Notes: generated by a model from the sequence alone, not told the origin. A stretch of DNA of 64,000 nt from Desmodus rotundus (GCF_022682495.2 NC_071389.1:180588556-180652555), one strand, 5' to 3'; numbered from the stretch's first letter, positions 49,600 through 64,000 are shown. Program-made: numbers and translations.

Positions 49600-49766
49600 C
49601 AGCTCCACTTACGTTCCCAAATCGTCTTACGTTCCAGGGCCGCTGACCGGAAGAGGCGGGGCTACAAGGATAACACTTTCCTTGCGCCTGCGTAAAGTAA
49701 AGCGTTTCCTGTAGGAGGGTGGTAGCCGAACACTAGCGTAGGACTGCACGTGGAGTGGTGCCCCAG
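49600..49766 (+). promoter_or_regulatory. NOP2: NOP2 promoter and non-coding first exon
   Basis: A CpG-rich segment with an ETS site (ACCGGAAG, 49646-49653), a GC box (GGCGGGGC, 49655-49662) and a direct repeat CTTACGTTCC (about 49608 and 49626). An NRF1-like TGCGCCTGCG lies near 49683. The likely first exon ends at the donor CCCCAG|GTACGG (49766/49767). There is no TATA box. The exact start is unknown. Confidence 0.6.
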
Positions 49767-50081
49767 GTACGGAGGGAGCGTCTTGGTCCTGGGCCTGTTT
49801 TTAGGTGAGCCGAGGCTTTGGGGGTTTCTGGAGGAAGTTTGGGAGGGGAGCCCTAACTTGGGTCGGGGCCTGAGGAGGCGGACGTTGTACAAATGGCGTG
49901 GGGTCCGGGTCTCTTTGTGGAATGGAGTTTGGTCAGGCCTGAAGGGCATATTGGGGTTGCTGAGTTGAGGTTCTGGTCCAGGTGATACCCTTTTCCACTC
50001 TAATAAGCTAAGACTGCGGCCTGCCTTTCCCTTTCCAACACGCGCGGCTCACCTTATTCCTTTTTTCTTTTCCCCAGTACC

Positions 50082-53000
50082 ATGGGGCGCAAGTTGGATC
50101 CTACAAAGAAGGAGAAGCGCGGGCCGGGTCGAAAAGCCCGGAAACAGAAGGGTGCGGAGACCGAACTCACCAGATTCTTGCCTGCAGGTAAGGGTCAGGC
50201 ATGCTCTCTGATTCTCCAGTGTTTATGCCGCTTTTTAAATTTGTATTCATAACCCCCTCAGTTTTTTAGTCTCTGTTCACTTCCTGTTGTGTGGAATTTT
50301 CTCTCTATAAGGTATTACTAGTAAGTATGAATGAAACACTGTCATCAGCGTTTAGAACTTAGGGAAGATGCGACAGGGACACAAGTACCCATACAAGAAG
50401 AGGTGTGCTTTAGCATTGAGTGAGTTTAAAGAACTGGAAGAATCCCACGCAGCTAGGTTCTCTAGTACTTAGATTAAATTTTAAGAAACTGGGTTTTGAA
50501 AAACGGGTGGTACTTTAGCAAGTGGAAGTTGGGAAGGAGACGGTTCAGTCACTGAACTGCATTGTGGAGGAGATGGAGCTGAGAATGCACAAATCTTGTT
50601 CCCACATGGCGAGTCGACCGTCTCTTGCATGGAAGACTGGGTGGGAGAGAAGAGTGGACAGGTAGCTTGCAGTGCATATTGGATAAAAGATGCAGTTCAT
50701 TGAGGTACACATTATGTTCAACCTTTTGGACACATTGTACAACTTTATGCTCTTAATGCTCTCCGAGAAAAGCACTGTTAAGGAAATAGATGCTGAGAGG
50801 TTAAGTTGCAGATAGTTACTAAATGATGGGGCTACGATTTAAACGTTTTATTTTTTGGAGAACATATGAAAAATAGCAGTTGTAGAGGTAAAATCTGCAC
50901 TGGTTGGTAACCAATTAAATTGAGAGTAAAGGAAAGGGCAGATGAAAAGGGAACTTTTGCATATGTATTACCGGAATGGTGATGATGGTGTTTATTGAAA
51001 TCAGAAGTCTTGCCCTGACCAGGTAGTTCAGTTGGTTAGAGCTTTGTCCTGATATGCCAAGGTTGCAGGTTCCATCCCGGGTCAGGGCACTTATAAGAAT
51101 CAACCAATGAATGTATAAATAAGTGGAACAACAAATGTTTTTCTATTACCTTATGTTCTTATGTTTCCTCTCCTCTCTCTCTTTCTCTCTAAATCAATTA
51201 AAAAAAGAAAGCAAGAAAAAAAAGAAATCAGAACTCTGGAGGGAGGTCTATTTTGGATTTGGTTGCTGAACAACCAGGTGGACATCATCTCCTGTACATT
51301 TCTTATCCATCTCCTGGCAAAGCACGGTGCAGTGAACTAGAATCAACTCCCTTTCATTAGTGTACTAACTTCTTCCCACCCTTTTTTTTTTTTTTTTTAA
51401 GATTTTATTTATTCATTTATTTTAGAGAGAAGGGAAGGGAGGGAGGGAGGGAAACATCACTGTGAGAAAGAAATATCGGTCCGTTGCCTCTTGTATGCAC
51501 CCCAACCAGGGATTGAACCCACAACCCAGATATGTGTCCTGAACTGGGAATCGAACTTTCGCTTTGTGGAATGATGCCCAACCAACTGAGCCACACAGGT
51601 CAGGGCTCTACTTTGTCTTTTTCAATCCTCACCCGAGGATACATTATTATTGATTTTGGAGAGAGAGGATGGAAGGGATAGAGAGGGAAAGACACATTAC
51701 ATTGATCAGTTTTCTCTTGTAAGCCCCCCAGACCCAGGATCCAAACCTGCATCCTAGGTTATGTGCCCTGACTGGGGATTGAACCCACAGTCTTTTGGTG
51801 TATGGGACAACGCTCTAACCAACTGAGCCACCCAGCTAGGTCTCTTTCCCCATTTTTATTTCCTCATCCCTTGCTTTTTTTTTCATTTCCCCTATAACCT
51901 CCTGGTTTTGTCTTTTTTTTTTTTTAATAGCTGATAATGAAAATTCCAAAAGGCTGTCTAGTCGTGCTCGAAAGAGGTGAGTGTGACTGTCCAGACTTAC
52001 GTAGATTAAATTAGTACTGTTCGTCTTCAGCCACATGATGCTGTGTGATCATGCTGATGAAAAGGGCTCTTTGGGGACTGTCAGATTTCCTTGTGATGGG
52101 AAGTGGCAGAACCTGGGATTATGTTCCATTTCTTCACTCCTTCTGTCTTTTCAGGGCAGCCAAGAGGAGGTTGAGCTCTGCTGAAGCCCTTGAGATGAAT
52201 AAGCGTCCCGGGGCCAAACCGTTGGCTGGAGAGCTACCAAAAGGTCAGTGAAAATAGGAGCTGAATGCTACCTGAAGAGTCTTGTGGGTTCTGGGTAGGG
52301 AAGGGTTTGTTGAACATGTCTGGAGTGGAAAGAACAACCAAAGGACGTATTAGGGGGTAGAAAGTACTGGCTCCATCAGTGTGTGGCTGCCATCAGTCCA
52401 GGATTCTTCAAATCCTTAGGGATCTCTGCAGGAGCTGTCCAGGCACCTGGTAAGAAGGAAGCCCAGTCCTTATTTAACAGTGCTCAAGGCAAGAAGCGCC
52501 CAGCACCAGCCCATAACAGTGAGGAGGAAGAGGAGGAGGAAGACTCTGAAGAAGATGGCGTGGGAAACCAGGTGGACTTCTGGGCCTCTGAGGACAGTGA
52601 TGCTGATATGGTTGATGACTATGGAGCAGGCTCCAACTCAGAGGATGAAGGCGAAGAGGTGAGTTTATCTTTGTGGGTATTCAGGAAGGGATCCTTGCCT
52701 TATAGAGTCTTTCCAGATCCCCGAGACAGGGATAACTCTGAGTAGAGAGGAGGGATTTTAGTGTTCCATCACTGTTACTTTGTGTCCTTCCAGGGTACAG
52801 GTAAGTTTAAAAGAGCTGTAGGATAAGACACGAGAATACTCAGTGCTGATAAGGACGTGGTAAGGTGGACACCTTTTTGCCCACTGGTGGAAATAGAAAT
52901 ACACACATGCTTTTTATAAAGCATTTGGTATCTGAGAACCTTAGAAACGTTTCCTTAAAAAAAAAAAAAAAAGATTGTATTGATTTATTTTTAGAGAGAG

Positions 53001-56000
53001 GGGAAGGGAAGGAGAAAGAGAGGGAGAGAAACATCATTGTGTGGTTGCCTCTTGCATACTCCCTACTAGGGACCTAGTCTGGAATCCAGGCCAGTGCCCT
53101 GACTGGGAACCAGCAACCCTTTGGTTCACAGGCCTGTGCTCAATCCACTGAGCTACACCAGCCAGTGTGAAGCTTTTTCTTTATCTAGTAATTTCATTTA
53201 GAATGATGATCCAAAATGTGGGCAGATTTGTTTATGGAGGTGTAAGAAGTTACTTACATATTCCACAATTTGTATATGGGTACGTTACTAGAAAAGTCTA
53301 AGGCTTGCTCCCGGGAGCATGCTCACGGGCCTTTCCCTTCCCCCTCTTCCCTGCCAGGAGCATTATTTTTGCCTTTCTTCTTAGTTCCAAGGGCCGGCCC
53401 TTCTTCTGCCTCTGTAATTTGTTTACTGAGCCTATGCAGGCTAGCTGGCTCAATTCTGTTATCTCTGTAACTTTGTAAATGAACTTTCTTTTATAATTTG
53501 AAAAAAAAATTTTAAGTAATATAGAGCTGTGTAGAATAGAAAGGAAGTTCCCATTTGCACCCCTCTCCCACAACCCCCCTTCTCTCTTCAGAGCTCCTGT
53601 TAGGAGATTTTTCAGCCACTGTGTGGACTTTCGGAATGCTAAAAACTCTGGAAAATTCCAAAACACCCAATAGGCATAAGTAAATTATGATTTATTCATA
53701 TGTTAACATTTGGCCATTATGTCTGAATATGCTTGTGGTCTGTGAATGAGAAAAGGCAAGAAACAAATTTGGAAATGCATCATGATTTTAACTGTGAAAA
53801 ATAGAGTTAAGTCTGGAATATGGCAGAAAAGATGTCCGAGGGCAGTTTTTGTCCTCTGTGAATACATATGGGTGTGTATTCATGTTTTAAACATCTTTGT
53901 TTATTTTTAGGTTTTACTTATTTTAAAGAGAGGGGAAGGGAGAGAGAAAGAAAAACATTGGTCGGTTGCTTCTCATACTCACCCTGACCTGGGACTGAAC
54001 CTGCAAGCCAGGCATGTGCCCTGACCGGGAATATGAACTGACGACCCTTGGCTTTGCAGGAGGATTCCCCACCAACTGAGCCACACCAGTCAGGGCTGTT
54101 TTAAGCTCTCTGATAGAAAGGGGAATACAAAAATAAATAGAACACTATAATAAACATTTAAACTCATTACGTCGTTTCAACAGTGGTTAATATTGTGCCA
54201 GTTTTATATTCACTTCAGGGTCTGTGTCACCTTCTGAGAGCAAGTGGTACATTTTATTTGGGGGAAAAAATACAGATAGAAAGTGCTAGTGGGTTGGTGG
54301 GAGGACAAGCTTTGCATCACCAGCTCCTTGTACCTTTTTTCAGTTGCTGCCCATTGAAAGGGCTGCTCGGAAGCAGAAGGTCCAGGAAGCTGTTGCCAGG
54401 TGAGTTTTGGATGTTTCAGAATGGGGAATAGTTAGCGGCTAAAGTGGTGAGGGAGGAAGGAGGTGTCTGTTTTGTTCTTTGAATCACTCTGTTTTTGTAT
54501 CTGTTTCTAGGGGCCAGTGGAGTGAGGAGGAGACTGATGAAGAGGGGGAAGAGGAGAAAATGTCCCCTGAGTCAGGCCGCCAAAAGGACAAGATAGATGA
54601 GGACCTGCAGATCAATGTGGATGAAGAGGAGCTTTTTGTGCTGCCGCCTGCTGGAGAGATGGAGCAGGATATCCTTCCAGTGTAGCAGGGTAAGGGGTGG
54701 GGGAAGGTGCTTGCTAGTGGAGATTACCAGGCCCTGGGACATCCTGAGGCAGATCCTTGACAGGTTCACATGCCCAGACTCCAGATTTGCAACGAGTTCA
54801 CAAGCGCATCCAAGATATAGTGGGAGTGCTGCGTGATTTTAAGACTCAGCGGGAGGAAGGTCGGTCTCGAGCTGAATATGTGCACCGGCTTCAGAGGGAT
54901 CTGGCCACTTATTATTCCTATGGAGACTTTCTGCTTGGCAAGCTCATGGACCTCTTCCCTCTGTCTGAGGTACTGAATTGCTAATTTAACGCCCCTTCTG
55001 CTTTCCTTTCATCACCTTCTCTTTTGCATTGTGTAGGGGAGGCAGTCAGCTCCCTTGTGCTTTTCTGGCTGAGCTCCTTGGCCAGCCTGACTTGCTTCCT
55101 GCAATTTTGCTTTCCCAGCTGGTGGAGTTCCTAGAAGCTAATGAGGTGCCTCGGCCCATCACCCTCAGGACCAACACCTTGAAAACCCGGCGCCGAGACC
55201 TTGCTCAGGTGAGGGGTGGGTTTTGAGGTTTGCTTGTCTCTGGGGGGTACTGACTTCTGTCAACCACAGAGACTCCCCTATCCCACCATGACTGGATGGG
55301 GTCTTAGTACCTTGTTGGTATAAGTGTGATCCCAGGAGGCAAACGGATATAGGCCTAGCATCATGCTGAGTGTCAGACTGGCTCAGGCCCGAGGATTTCT
55401 GTGAAGTGGGAAACTAGTTGAGACATCTGAACCAGGATAAAAGTGCTATCTCAGAAATCGGAGGGAGTTGTTTGCCTTTTAGATCATTGAGAGGCTGGTG
55501 AAAGTGTGATTCCTGCTTCCAGAAAAAGACATAGCAAGGTCCTGACCGGGTAGCTAAGTTGGTTGGAGTGTCCTCCCAATGCAGCGAGGTTACGGGTTTG
55601 ATCCCCAGTCAGGGCACATACAAGAATCAACCAGTGAAGCCCTAACTGGTGTGGCTCAGTTGGTCAGGAGTTGTCCCACAAAGCAAAAGGTTGCTGGTTT
55701 GATTCCTGGTCAGGGCACCTGCCTGAGTTGCAGATTTGGTCCTTGGTTGGAATGCGTACCAGAGGCAAAAGATCGATTTTTCTCTCTCACATCACTGTTC
55801 TCTTCCTCTCTTTATCCCTCCCTCCCTCTCTCTATAAAAATAAATTAAATCTTTTTTTTTTAATTTTTATTGTTATTCAATTACAGTTGTATGCCTTTTC
55901 TCCCTATCCCTCCACCCCACCCCAGCTGAACCCACCTCCCTCCCCCACCTCCACCCTCCCCCTTGGTTTTGTCCATGTGTCCTTTATAGTAGTTCCTGTA

Positions 56001-59000
56001 AGCCCCTCTTCCCACTGTCCCTGCCCCCCCCATTAAATCTTTAAAAAAAAAAACTAATGAATACATAAGTGGAACAACAAATTGATGCACCTGTCTCTCT
56101 CTCCCCTCCTCCCTGCCCCCTCCTTCTCGATCCTTTCTTTCCCCAAAATCAATAAATAAATTTTTTTCTAAAAAAACAGCATACATGCACAAACTGTTTT
56201 AAGCTCACTGTTTCCAAGGGTTCAGGGCCCCTAGGTTAAAGACCCCCGTTTCTAAAGTTCAGTTCATCTGTGTGTTTTGTATCTCCTGGTGCAAAGATAA
56301 GCTGATAACTATCTTTATTATTATTATTTTTAATCCTCACCCAAGGATACATTTTTATTGTTTTTTATTGATTTTAGAGAGGGTGGAAGCTGGGGGAGAG
56401 AAACATTGATGTGAAAGAGAAACATTGATTGGTTGCCTCCTTCCTGTATGCACCACTAGGGTTCGAACCTGCAACCTCTTTTGGAGTATGGGGCAATGCT
56501 CCAATCAGTTGAACCACCTGGCCAGGGCTTGATAATTATCTTTAATGTGTTCTAACCAATAGGATTAAGTTTTGGTATTGTAAGGGGACTAAGCCTCTTG
56601 GAATATCAGAATCCACTTCTAGGAAATAACAGAACAGGTGCTGGCAGTCTGCGTCATTGGGATGGACTTCAGACCTTGAGTTAGAGCCTAAGGCTAAAGA
56701 AAAGGACTCCAGGGGATGGGGTGGGAGAGGAGAAATTGCGTTCAGTGCGTCTGTGATGACTGTTCTAAGAGCTCTGGAGTTGTTCCATAGACTTCCTGAT
56801 AGGACGGGTTTTCATATTCCCATCTGTTTTCTGGGTATAGTAACCTACAAGGTTTTTAAAATCTTCATTCTTATCTTAAGGCACTAATCAATCGTGGGGT
56901 TAACCTGGATCCCCTGGGCAAGTGGTCAAAGACTGGATTAGTGGTATATGATTCCTCGGTGCCCATTGGTGAGTGTTCCCTGCCCAGTAGTCCTTGTGCC
57001 CCTGCCCTTGTCCCAGCTTGTCACAGATGGGCCCTCTTCTACAGGTGCTACTCCCGAGTACCTGGCTGGGCACTATATGCTGCAAGGAGCCTCCAGCATG
57101 TTACCTGTCATGGCCTTGGCACCCCAGGAACATGAGCGGATCCTGGACATGTGTTGTGCCCCTGGAGGAAAGACCAGCTATATAGGTACAAGGAGGGCAG
57201 TCAGGGGTAGGGTTCATTCGGGTCTCTGCTTTTGAAAGTAGGTGGGGTTGGTGACGGGCTAGCGCTCAGGAGACAGTGCACAGACAGCTAGCAGAGTGGT
57301 GAGGAGCACAGGCTCTGGAGTTGGCTGAGGTCCAGCCCTGTGGGTACTACTTAGGACTTTGGGCAAGCCTTTGATTTTCTTTTGTCACCTGTAAAATGGC
57401 ATAGTGATTGTGGTTGGGTTGCCCTTATATTATGTTAGGGTTGTGGGGGTTGAGATGTGTATATGAAGGTCCTTGGCATAGTAATCAGTCATAAACCATT
57501 TTTGATTTGGCTGTTATCACTTAAAAAGAATAGTCTGTAGGACCAGAGAGGTGTTCAGTAACAATGGGAAAACATGTGTTCAGAGCTTGCTCATTAGTGC
57601 AGACTGGGGAGACCCATGAAGTAGGCAGTGGGGAGCAGAGCTTATTAGGAGTGAAGTTTTCCTTGAGGTGCTGAGACTTTACCTGTGGATTCCTGGGCAA
57701 GTGGGTGGCTAGTGAGTGTAGGGGCAGAGGAGCTGGCTGCTGAGCACTGTACCCTCCCCTCAGCCCAGCTGATGAAGAACACGGGTGTGATCCTTGCCAA
57801 TGATGCCAGTGCTGAGCGCCTCAAGAGTGTTGTGGGAAACCTGCATCGGTTGGGAGTCACCAACACCATTATCAGCCACTATGATGGGCGTCAGTTCCCC
57901 AAGGTGAGACTCCCCTCTGTGCATCTCTCCTGAGGTGTCTTCCAGTTCACCTGCCCTCTACCGGACATCAGCATGTTTAGACTTGATGCAATATAAGTGA
58001 CCAAAAAAGGTGATTAACCTATCCTTTTCCCCCAGGTGATAGGGGGTTTTGACAGAGTACTGCTGGACGCTCCCTGCAGTGGTACTGGCATCATCTCCAA
58101 GGACCCAGCTGTGAAGACAAACAAGGTGAGGAGCTGGGGCTGGGGTGGGGTAGCTGTGAGGTCTTGGCTGGGCCTTGTGGACCTGGAGGGGTGGTGGAGG
58201 GGCACTCTGGGCAACCAGTAGCTCACTTGTCTTTCTGAGGCTACTTTCTGAAATTCCGACACCCCTGGGTCTCCTACCTGGAACAGGATGAGAAGGATGT
58301 CCTGCGCTGTGCTCACCTTCAGAAGGAGTTGCTCTTGAGTGCTATTGATTCTGTCAATGCCACTTCCAAGACAGGAGGCTACCTCGTCTACTGCACCTGT
58401 TCCATCATGGTGAGGCCTCTGCCGTGGCAGAGCAGGAGGGCAGGGCTGGGAGACTGCCCCTTGGAGCTCCCTTCAGCTGCAGCTCTGCTTTTCCTTCTGT
58501 CTCTGTTCCCCTACATATCCAGGTGGAAGAGAACGAATGGGTGGTAGACTATGCTCTGAAAAAGAGGAATGTGCGGCTGGTGCCCACAGGTCTAGACTTT
58601 GGCCAGGAAGGTTTTACGCGCTTTCGAGAAAGGCGCTTCCACCCCACTCTGCGTTCTACCCGTCGCTTCTACCCTCACACCCACAATATGGATGGTTTCT
58701 TTATTGCCAAGTTCAAGAAATTCTCTAATTCTATTCCCCAGTCTCAAGCAGGTAAGTAATCTGCTGTCCACCCATCATCACTGCCTTTGCTCTTTCTGCC
58801 TTTCAAGAGGCTTTATAGTGTAACTGCGGGGAAGGGAAAAATGTCTGCCTTCCTCGTTGCTACCTTTGTCTGCTTGGGTAAGAGAAGAGACTCCTCACAT
58901 CCCAACTAGACTTGTTCTTGAGCTTGGACCCCATTTGAATATGATAGAGCATTCCATGTGGATGGGGGACTTTCCCTTCATTCTCCCAAATGTTTGTGCT

Positions 59001-60744
59001 TGTTTGGCACTGAATGTGTGCCCAGTGTGGGTTGTGGTTTCTCTTTCTTCTTGGCCCAGGGTTGTCTCACTGTTAATGCATCTCTGCTGTTCCAGCATTG
59101 TCAGCACAGGGTTGGCTTAAGACTCCTCAGAACAATCAGCAGTTCTCTGAACCCATCACACTAATTACAGATGGTTTTCTCAGCTATCTTGAGGAGTCTG
59201 TCCTTGGGTCTCAAGGGGAAGGGTGCGGTTTTCTGAAACAGGCTTAGAGCTCTGCATGCTGGGAATGTAACCTGGGTTTAGTTGGGAAAGGGAGAGGTGA
59301 GTTTGGTTGCAAACTGCATGATTTATTGAGTTTACTTTTTTCTTTATAAGTAATGCTCCTTATAAAAGTCTGAATGTTAACAGGAACCTGAATAGTTAAA
59401 ATTTGTTGTGACTTTATATTTTTAAAGATTAACTTTTTGATTTTAGAGACAGAGAGGAAGTGGGGGAGAGAGAGACATCGATTTATTGTTCCACTTATGT
59501 ATGCATCCATTGGTTGCTTCTTGTATGTGCCCTGACCAGGGATCGAACCCACAATCTTTGTATTTCAGGACAGTTTAGACCAACTTAGCTACCCGGCCAG
59601 GGCTGTTGTAACTTTAAAAGTACATTTAATATGTCAGTACTCATTAATGTGTTACTGGCTTGTTTCTAGTTATATGTGCTTTCTTATTTTCCTGCATCTC
59701 ATCAAAATCTACCAGGAAAAAAGTCCTTGACTTAAAAAAAAAAAAAAAAAGTCGAGTGCTTCAGATTTATTCAGGATTTACCTCCTCAGAGTGTCTTGCT
59801 ACCTGCTGTCCTCAAGGGGGCACAGCTTCCTCTAAAACTTTTTGGTTCAACCATGGGTAGTAAACCCTTCTCTTTACTGCAAGGTTCAAACAGGACTTAA
59901 GCGTAGGCCTGGCGATGTTGGGCGATGTGAACCCAGGTAGTCTGCTCTGAGGCACTGTTGCAGTTGTATGGAGCGCTGGCAATGCCTAGTGTTCCAAGGC
60001 AGTTTCCTTATTTTAGTGCCTCTGCTTGTCTCTACCACTAATGATCAAAATCCAGTGATGAGTCCCTTTTTATCAAAACAATCTTTAATTTTAGCCCCAG
60101 GAAATTCTGCAGCATCCACCCCTACAAACCCAGATTTGTCTGACCTGAAAGGTCAGGTGACTCCTGACCCTGAGAGCAGCAGCCAGCCTGCCAAGAAGGC
60201 CAAAGTGACTGTGAAAGCAGAGCGGCACTTGCAGAAACGGCAACACCCCAAGAAGGCCTCTTTCCAGAAGCAGAATGGCATCCCCAAAGGGGCAGACTCT
60301 GAATTGTCCACTGTACCTTCTAGCACAAAGGCCCCAACTTCCTCCAAGCTCCAGGGTAGTAGTCAGCCAGCTGAAAAGGCCGAAGTGACAGTAGTGGCCA
60401 GGAGACCAAAGGTGACTGGGATAAAAAAGAAAGAGTCACCTAAACTGCAGGCTTCCAAGAAAGTTGCCTCCCTGAAGCAGAATGCTTCTCCCAAGGGCAT
60501 GAATGCAGAGATACCCGCTGGATTGCCTCTCTCCCAGACTCAAGCCACTCAGAAGGCTGAGAACTGTGTTCACCCCTTTGGGAAGACCCAAGGGGCTAAG
60601 GAGGTAAAGCAGCAGTTGCCACAGAAGACTTCCAAGAAAGCTGCCTTCCAAAACCAGAATGGCACCCCCAAGGGACTGAAGACTCCTTCCATGTCCTCCC
60701 TTGGTTCCAGCCAGCCCCCACCGGCAAAGAGGAGAAAATCTTAG
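50082..60744 (+). CDS. NOP2: 28S rRNA (cytosine-C5)-methyltransferase NOP2 (p120, NSUN1); spliced
   Basis: Coding exons: 50082-50187, 51931-51976, 52155-52243, 52420-52658, 54344-54399, 54511-54668, 54770-54969, 55119-55208, 56881-56968, 57045-57185, 57764-57903, 58036-58125, 58287-58409, 58523-58751, 60095-60744. The sum is 814 codons plus stop, phases agree, and human is close to that length. NOP2 is a nucleolar enzyme that makes m5C in 28S rRNA and helps 60S assembly. The start context is ACCATGGGGCGC, giving [20 protein letters not shown], a basic nucleolar-targeting N-terminus. Acidic runs follow ([14 protein letters not shown]). The SAM site is [11 protein letters not shown] (about 392-402), motif IV is LDAPCSGTG (C465) and motif VI is YCTCS (C519), both RsmF-family cysteines. 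The last exon encodes a lysine-rich, repetitive tail with recurring [14 protein letters not shown] units. Intron 54669-54769 is AT-AC U12-type; ignoring it gives a false stop. Confidence 0.96.
51012..51223 (+). repeat. VES-related SINE in NOP2 intron
   Basis: It starts 'gccctgaccaggtagttcag' and has 'aagaatcaaccaatgaatgt' and a 'ctctaaatcaattaaaaaaa' tail. The duplication 'gaaatcaga(a/g)(c/g)tct' occurs at 50997-51010 and 51224-51237. Confidence 0.88.
51391..51607 (-). repeat. VES-type SINE (minus)
   Basis: It runs from a poly-T/'aagattttatttattcattt' tail to 'gagccacacaggtcagggct'. Confidence 0.85.
51622..51842 (-). repeat. VES-related SINE (minus), second subtype
   Basis: It opens 'ttcaatcctcacccgaggat' and ends 'gagccacccagctagg'. 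It lies head to tail with the previous SINE, shortly before NOP2 coding exon 2 at 51931. Confidence 0.82.
52962..53167 (-). repeat. VES-type SINE (minus) in NOP2 intron
   Basis: The poly-A/T junction 'aaaaagattgtattgattta', the body 'agagaggggaagggaaggag' and the end 'ctgagctacaccagccagtg' mark the copy. Confidence 0.85.
53908..54098 (-). repeat. VES-type SINE (minus) in NOP2 intron
   Basis: It runs from 'aggttttacttattttaaag' to 'gagccacaccagtcagggct', somewhat diverged. Confidence 0.8.
54669..54769 (+). other. NOP2: NOP2 AT-AC U12-type intron
   Basis: The intron starts ATATCCTT (54669-54676), has an exact branch site TCCTTGAC (54754-54761, branch A 54760) and ends in AC at 54768-54769. 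The joined codon G|AT gives [11 protein letters not shown], matching the family. The orthologous human p120 intron is the historic model AT-AC intron of the minor spliceosome. Without it, the frame runs into TAG about 15 nt after the exon. Confidence 0.95.
55541..56165 (+). repeat. Three-layer nested retroelement stack
   Basis: An outer SINE (55541-55639, resuming at about 56053 with 'actaatgaatacataagtgg') is interrupted by a VES SINE (55640-55850). The tail of that SINE is interrupted in turn by an L1 3' end in minus orientation. Confidence 0.8.
55851..56031 (-). repeat. LINE-1 3' end inserted in a SINE tail
   Basis: It begins 'tttttattgttattcaatta', has a pyrimidine-rich run (reverse of the G-rich L1 3' UTR) and 'tgtcctttatagtagttcct'. 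'attaaatcttt' occurs on both sides (about 55844 and 56032), the target duplication. Confidence 0.75.
56318..56529 (-). repeat. VES-related SINE (minus), second subtype
   Basis: It opens 'tttttaatcctcacccaagg' and ends 'gaaccacctggccagggct', in the NOP2 intron before 56881. Confidence 0.82.
57285..57515 (+). repeat. MIR SINE relic in NOP2 intron
   Basis: The words 'gtggtgaggagcacaggctc', 'ctttgggcaagcctttgatt' and 'gtcacctgtaaaatggcata' follow the MIR order, + strand. Confidence 0.7.
59419..59604 (-). repeat. VES-related SINE (minus) in the last NOP2 intron
   Basis: It starts 'ttttaaagattaactttttg', has 'ccctgaccagggatcgaacc' and ends 'agctacccggccagggct'. Confidence 0.78.
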
Positions 60745-60870
60745 TCCAGGCGGATGGTTAAAGCTAGACTGGGCTCCTTGCTGTTGTCACTGGGTTGGAA
60801 ACCCTACCTTTGTGAGGATGGCTTTCCCACTATGAATATGAAATTTAATACACATTTTGCAATCTCTGGT
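60745..60870 (+). terminator. NOP2: NOP2 3' UTR with variant polyadenylation signal
   Basis: A short 3' UTR. No AATAAA was found; AATACA at 60847-60852 with GT-rich sequence after it ('ggtcacttgtggttttttga') is the best candidate. Confidence 0.5.
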
Positions 60871-61214
60871 CACTTGTGGTTTTTTGAGGGGACTGGTATT
60901 GGCTTTGCTGCTTTAAGGGTAGAGCTGGGACGGTGGGACAGGGATCCTCTTAAGAGACGGAACCGTGTGGTATACTGAGAAATCAGGTTGGTTTTAGATT
61001 CCTGGGATCTCTGGGACTCCCCAGGGACCGAGGGAAGGAGAGTCGGTGAGTTGGAGTTAGGGAGTTTGGGGAGCGAAGGGCAATAAGTGTGTGTAGGGAA
61101 GATGGGCTACGCACCACCGGAACTCGTGGTGTACTGGAGAACCTGAGCTTTCTGCCACCCTGACTGGATTCTGGGCACAGGCTGGGGTCCGACCTACTCA
61201 GAAGAGCTGACTGA

Positions 61215-64000
<2,786 letters not shown>

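Noticed and set aside
54511..54685. NOP2 exon ending in an in-frame TAG (truncated protein)
   Set aside because: The stop is inside the AT-AC intron; splicing at 54668/54770 restores the conserved protein.

Overview
The window is mammalian genomic DNA, almost certainly from a bat of the Yangochiroptera. Coding exons of four vertebrate genes read with intact frames and canonical splice sites. The intergenic and intronic DNA is full of tRNA-derived SINEs of the bat VES type (head 'ccctggctggtgtggctcagtgg', A-tail 'aaaataaataaa'), plus LINE-1, MIR, L2, hAT relics and one mariner. Genus cannot be told from the sequence alone.

All four genes lie on the + strand, in the order of human 12p13.31 read on its minus strand: LPAR5 (single coding exon 6914-8029), CHD4 (non-coding exon 1 near 20235-20357, then 39 coding exons 21298-48169), NOP2 (15 coding exons 50082-60744) and the first coding exon of IFFO1 (61449-62239, continuing beyond the window). 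I joined CHD4 exon by exon. The reading frame closes at 1,912 codons plus stop, the human length. NOP2 closes at 814 codons.

The most striking non-coding structure is a pair of dense arrays of one 12-bp word, TATTATGGGATG (CATCCCATAATA on the other strand). Eleven copies lie at 14790-15803 and about sixteen at 19201-20188, ending about 50-170 bp upstream of CHD4 exon 1, all in the same orientation. This is the known binding motif of the zinc-finger factor ZNF410, which in human and mouse acts almost only on CHD4 through two such clusters. The arrays also show recurrent centre-to-centre spacings (about 36-39, 72-73 and 89-91 bp). Degenerate copies continue upstream to about 18670. Three RFX X-box-like elements are interleaved with the last ZNF410 sites.

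Splicing is also unusual. NOP2 carries an AT-AC U12-type intron (54669-54769) with a perfect donor and branch site; ignoring it creates a false stop. CHD4 carries a probable GT-AG U12-type intron (42683-42793). Two short CHD4 introns (84 and 111 nt) are stop-free multiples of three, so their retention would give longer in-frame proteins.

Region by region: 1-6700 LPAR5 upstream/5' region with old repeats; 6708-8029 LPAR5; 8030-14780 intergenic with SINEs, a hAT relic, an L2 end and a KRT18 processed pseudogene; 14790-20230 CHD4 regulatory region; 20235-48700 CHD4; 48700-49640 short intergenic; 49640-60870 NOP2 with many nested SINEs; 61260-64000 IFFO1 promoter, exon 1 and intron 1. CHD4 (NuRD remodeller ATPase) and NOP2 (28S rRNA m5C methyltransferase) are housekeeping genes with CpG-rich promoters. 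LPAR5 is a signalling GPCR and IFFO1 a nuclear intermediate-filament-like protein. They are neighbours by conserved synteny, not a functional operon.
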